NCBI RefSeq assembly: GCF_001368795.1
Contig: NZ_LN831199.1
Coordinates: forward strand, 249,722-296,428
Direction of reading: 5' to 3'
Length of the DNA stretch: 46,707 nucleotides
DNA from: Paenibacillus ihuae
GTDB lineage: Bacteria > Bacillota > Bacilli > Paenibacillales > Paenibacillaceae
The number at the start of each line of letters is the position of its first letter. The stretch's first letter is position 1. The translations under genes were made by a program, and so were the position numbers. Shown piece after piece: positions 44,228 through 46,707 of this stretch. Under the pieces are notes generated by a model, which saw only the letters and a list, made by a program, of their open reading frames with translations, had not been told where the DNA came from and ran no database searches.

Positions 44228-45916
44228 ATGGATTGGGAACTTGTATTTACCATCCGCGATGCGCTGAAAAGACCGCTGTCCGCAGAGGCGGAGATCATCG
44301 GCGGCAAACACGGGCTGAACCGGGCCATCCGCTGGGTGCATGTGCTGGAGAGCGCCAGCTTCGAAAGTCTGATCCACGGTGAGGAAATGATTCTGACTAC
44401 AGGCATGGGTGCGTGTGCAGATATTGCTTCTTCCTTATCCTTTATGCAGAATCTGATTGATAAGAACGCCGCCTGCTTATGTATCGAGCTGGGGGCTTAC
44501 TTCAGCAGCATCCCGCAGGAGATGATCGAGCTGGCCAACCGCCACGATTTTCCGCTGATCATTTTTACCCGTACCGTACGCTTCGTAGATATCACACTCG
44601 ACCTGCATTCCCTCATCATTAACCGTCATCACCGGATGCTCCAGGAGCTGGAGAGCATCTCCCGCGAATTTCACCGTCTGACACTGACTTCCCAGGGCAC
44701 CCTGAAGGTGCTGCAGTTATTATGCAAAAGCACCCGCACCCAGATTGTTTATATGCAGCTGCAGGGTAAACCTTTGTTCTTCCCGGCACTTTCGCCGGAT
44801 GAGCAGACTCCGCTGCTGAGCTTCTTCGAGGCCTTCAGCGAGGAGATGGAGGGGGTGCAGCCCGATGCCGCACCCTATATCCGCGAATACGGCCATAAGA
44901 TGATTGCGGTTAAGCCGGTGGGCGCACTCGACCAGACCTGGGCCTATATCCTGATGGTCTGCAATCACAAGCCGCAGGAATTCGACTGTCTGCTGCTGGA
45001 TTCCGCTTCCCTCTCGATTGCCCAGGAGCTGCTGCGCACCCGCTATATGGAAGAACGCAAGCTGTTCTCCGAGAATCTGTGGGTCGATGAGCTGATCAGC
45101 GGGCGCACCCAGGACGATAACCGGCTCAAAGGGCTGGTCGGCCCCGATTTCAATGTTGTGAACGAACTGCCCTACCGCGTCTGCCTGATTGAAATCGAGA
45201 ATCCGCGCGACGTCAAATGGAACAGCTCGGAAAATGACTGGGAATCGATCACCTTCCACCTGTCGCTCATTCTGCGTTCCCTCTTCGAGAAATACTCCCT
45301 GCGGCCGCTGATCACACTCAAGAACAACCGCCTGACTGTCATTGCACTCGACATCCAGTCGAAGCTTCCCGGCAAGCTGCGGCTGCAGCAGGCACTGGAT
45401 GCCCTGCAGCATATCCGGGCCGACGAGAAGCTGAAGGACCTGCAGCTCGTCATCGGAGTCAGCAAGTCCCATAAGGGTCTGAAGCATGCCTACGCCGGAT
45501 ATCAGGAATCCGTACAGGCCCTGTCACTCTATTCGTGTTACCAAAAATCCGTGCTGTTCTACGAGGAGCTCGGGGTGTTCCAGCTTCTGCTCAACCTGAA
45601 CGACGGCAAGACACTGGAGAACTTCATCCGCAGCTATCTCGGGCCGCTGATTGACCATGACCAGTCCAAAGGCAGTGAACTGCTGCTGACGCTCCGCGTA
45701 TTCCTTGATCATGACGGCTCGAAGCAAATCGCGGCCCGTAATCTGTTCATCGTCAGACAATCGCTCTACTACCGGCTGGACAAAATCACCGAGCTGCTCG
45801 GCGAGGACTTCATGCTCCCGGAGAACCGCATATCGATTCAGGTTGCCCTGCGCGCCTATCAGCTTCTATATCCGGAGAAGCTCACTTTGCCCAGCTCCCG
45901 TTCAGCACAGCTGTGA
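44228..45916 (+). CDS. PucR-family regulator of the pyrimidine operon
   Basis: A 562-residue regulator: N-terminal PucR purine/pyrimidine-sensing domain (about residues 5-125), a middle region, and a C-terminal helix-turn-helix (about 490-548, GSKQIAARNLFIVRQSLYYRLDKI). PucR of Bacillus controls purine catabolism. Here the divergent operon is pyrimidine catabolism, so this is probably the pyrimidine counterpart, with uracil or a breakdown product as effector. The ATG at 44228 is preferred over GTG at 44186 because AGGGGG lies seven bases upstream. Its last 35 bases overlap the converging aminotransferase gene. Confidence 0.9.
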   Translation: MDWELVFTIRDALKRPLSAEAEIIGGKHGLNRAIRWVHVLESASFESLIHGEEMILTTGMGACADIASSLSFMQNLIDKNAACLCIELGAYFSSIPQEMIELANRHDFPLIIFTRTVRFVDITLDLHSLIINRHHRMLQELESISREFHRLTLTSQGTLKVLQLLCKSTRTQIVYMQLQGKPLFFPALSPDEQTPLLSFFEAFSEEMEGVQPDAAPYIREYGHKMIAVKPVGALDQTWAYILMVCNHKPQEFDCLLLDSASLSIAQELLRTRYMEERKLFSENLWVDELISGRTQDDNRLKGLVGPDFNVVNELPYRVCLIEIENPRDVKWNSSENDWESITFHLSLILRSLFEKYSLRPLITLKNNRLTVIALDIQSKLPGKLRLQQALDALQHIRADEKLKDLQLVIGVSKSHKGLKHAYAGYQESVQALSLYSCYQKSVLFYEELGVFQLLLNLNDGKTLENFIRSYLGPLIDHDQSKGSELLLTLRVFLDHDGSKQIAARNLFIVRQSLYYRLDKITELLGEDFMLPENRISIQVALRAYQLLYPEKLTLPSSRSAQL

Positions 45917-46707
45917 GTGTCTCCACAATGAACTGGATGTCCTCATCGGTAGAGGACAGCGGAGGCGCAACGGTCAGCACGTTATTGAATCCTGCCACCG
46001 TATCCCCGTTTTTGCCGATGATGAGTCCCTTAGCTTTGCACCCGGCAATAACACCTTTGACAATATCCAGATCGGCTGGCTGCTTAGTGACTTTGTCGGC
46101 CACCAGTTCAATGCCGAGAACCAGCCCGAAGCTGCGGATATCGCCGACCAGCTTGTGCTCCAGCAGCCCGGAAAGCCCGCTGTACAGCCTTTGCCCCAGA
46201 ATGTCTGCACGCTCTACCAGATTCTCCTGCTCCAGCACTTCCAGATTACGCAGTGCCAGAGCACACGCAGCCGGATTGCCGCCGAAGGTGTTGACGTGGC
46301 GGAAATGGCCGTAGCTGTCACTGTTATCCTTGAAGGCTTCATAAATATCCTTGCGCACTGCCGTTGCCGAGAGCGGGAGGTAAGCACTGGTCAAGCCTTT
46401 GGCCATGGTGACGATATCCGGCTTGATTCCGAAATTCTGGTGGCCGAATTTACGCCCGGACCGCCCGAAGCCGCAGATCACCTCGTCAATAATCAGCAGC
46501 ACGCCATGCTTCCGGCAGATTTCCTGCACCCGGTCCAGATACACCTGGTGCGGCACGATCACACCGCCGCCGGTAATGACCGGCTCCATAATCACGGCCG
46601 CAACCGTCTCAACGCCTTCCCAGACGATCGTATCCTCAATCGCCTGCGCACATTGCAGGTTGAATTCCTCTACGGTCATGCCTGCGGGACGGCGGTAGCT
46701 GTCCGGC
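45882..46707 (-). CDS. Class III aminotransferase, C-terminal part (runs off right edge)
   Basis: The last 274 residues of an omega-amino acid aminotransferase-type enzyme; the N-terminus lies beyond base 46707. It has the cofactor Asp in IIDEVICGFGRSG, the PLP Lys in TMAKGLTS and the FGGNPAACALAL segment typical of class III. Enzymes of this type convert beta-alanine or beta-aminoisobutyrate to the semialdehyde, the step after ureidopropionase in pyrimidine breakdown. Its position next to pucR makes that the favoured substrate, though other omega-amino donors are possible. It converges with pucR and overlaps it by 35 bases. Confidence 0.9.
   Translation of the reverse strand, partial: PDSYRRPAGMTVEEFNLQCAQAIEDTIVWEGVETVAAVIMEPVITGGGVIVPHQVYLDRVQEICRKHGVLLIIDEVICGFGRSGRKFGHQNFGIKPDIVTMAKGLTSAYLPLSATAVRKDIYEAFKDNSDSYGHFRHVNTFGGNPAACALALRNLEVLEQENLVERADILGQRLYSGLSGLLEHKLVGDIRSFGLVLGIELVADKVTKQPADLDIVKGVIAGCKAKGLIIGKNGDTVAGFNNVLTVAPPLSSTDEDIQFIVETLTAVLNGSWAK

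Overview
The window looks like a chromosomal segment of a spore-forming, low-to-mid GC Gram-positive bacterium, most likely Paenibacillus or a close relative. This is inferred from a Spo0E-type phosphatase, a lipoteichoic-acid-synthase-like enzyme, a CidR/CidAB set, PreT/PreA/PucR, GlnR/TnrA-type boxes and strong AGGAGG-type ribosome binding sites. I see no rRNA, tRNA, insertion sequence, prophage or CRISPR array.

Layout. 1-2.9 kb: a MarR repressor followed by a two-subunit ABC exporter, with palindromes before marR. 3-5 kb: an HTH/TPR regulator and a Spo0E-like protein. 5-7.2 kb: a LysR regulator divergent from cidA-cidB. 7.2-13.5 kb: a Gfo/Idh/MocA oxidoreductase, a nuclease-helicase fusion, an LTA-synthase-like enzyme and a second MarR. 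13.7-17.7 kb: a chemoreceptor and an MHYT-GGDEF-EAL protein, convergent around a hairpin-rich spacer. 17.9-21.5 kb: an ABC ATPase/permease pair and a second oxidoreductase. 21.7-24.4 kb: an unusual trio of UbiA prenyltransferase, unknown beta-rich protein and UbiA prenyltransferase. 24.6-30.6 kb: two more membrane GGDEF-EAL proteins around an acetate-uptake-type (SatP) transporter. 30.6-36.8 kb: AraC regulator, GH27 alpha-galactosidase, DsrE-like protein, class V aminotransferase, TVP38-type membrane protein and GNAT acetyltransferase. 36.8-39.4 kb: a metNIQ-like importer with a short ATPase and an attenuator-like leader. 39.5-46.7 kb: reductive pyrimidine catabolism (preT, preA, hydA and a 79-residue protein), divergent from a PucR regulator, with a class III aminotransferase running off the right edge.

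How the genes work together. PreT/PreA reduce uracil or thymine, HydA opens the ring, and the aminotransferase could remove the amino group of beta-alanine or beta-aminoisobutyrate. The ureidopropionase step is not in the window. The preT-pucR spacer holds one perfect and one near-perfect GlnR/TnrA box plus a separate 19-bp palindrome, so nitrogen control and local control probably meet there. Three intact GGDEF-EAL proteins with different sensor regions (MHYT, CHASE4-like, CHASE-like) lie within 15 kb.

The most unusual non-coding signal is a pair of about 127-bp elements (8248-8375 and 15462-15587). Their flanks of 33 and 44 bases are identical, but the cores between them are unrelated in sequence and each is self-complementary. 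The second is the UbiA/unknown/UbiA cluster.
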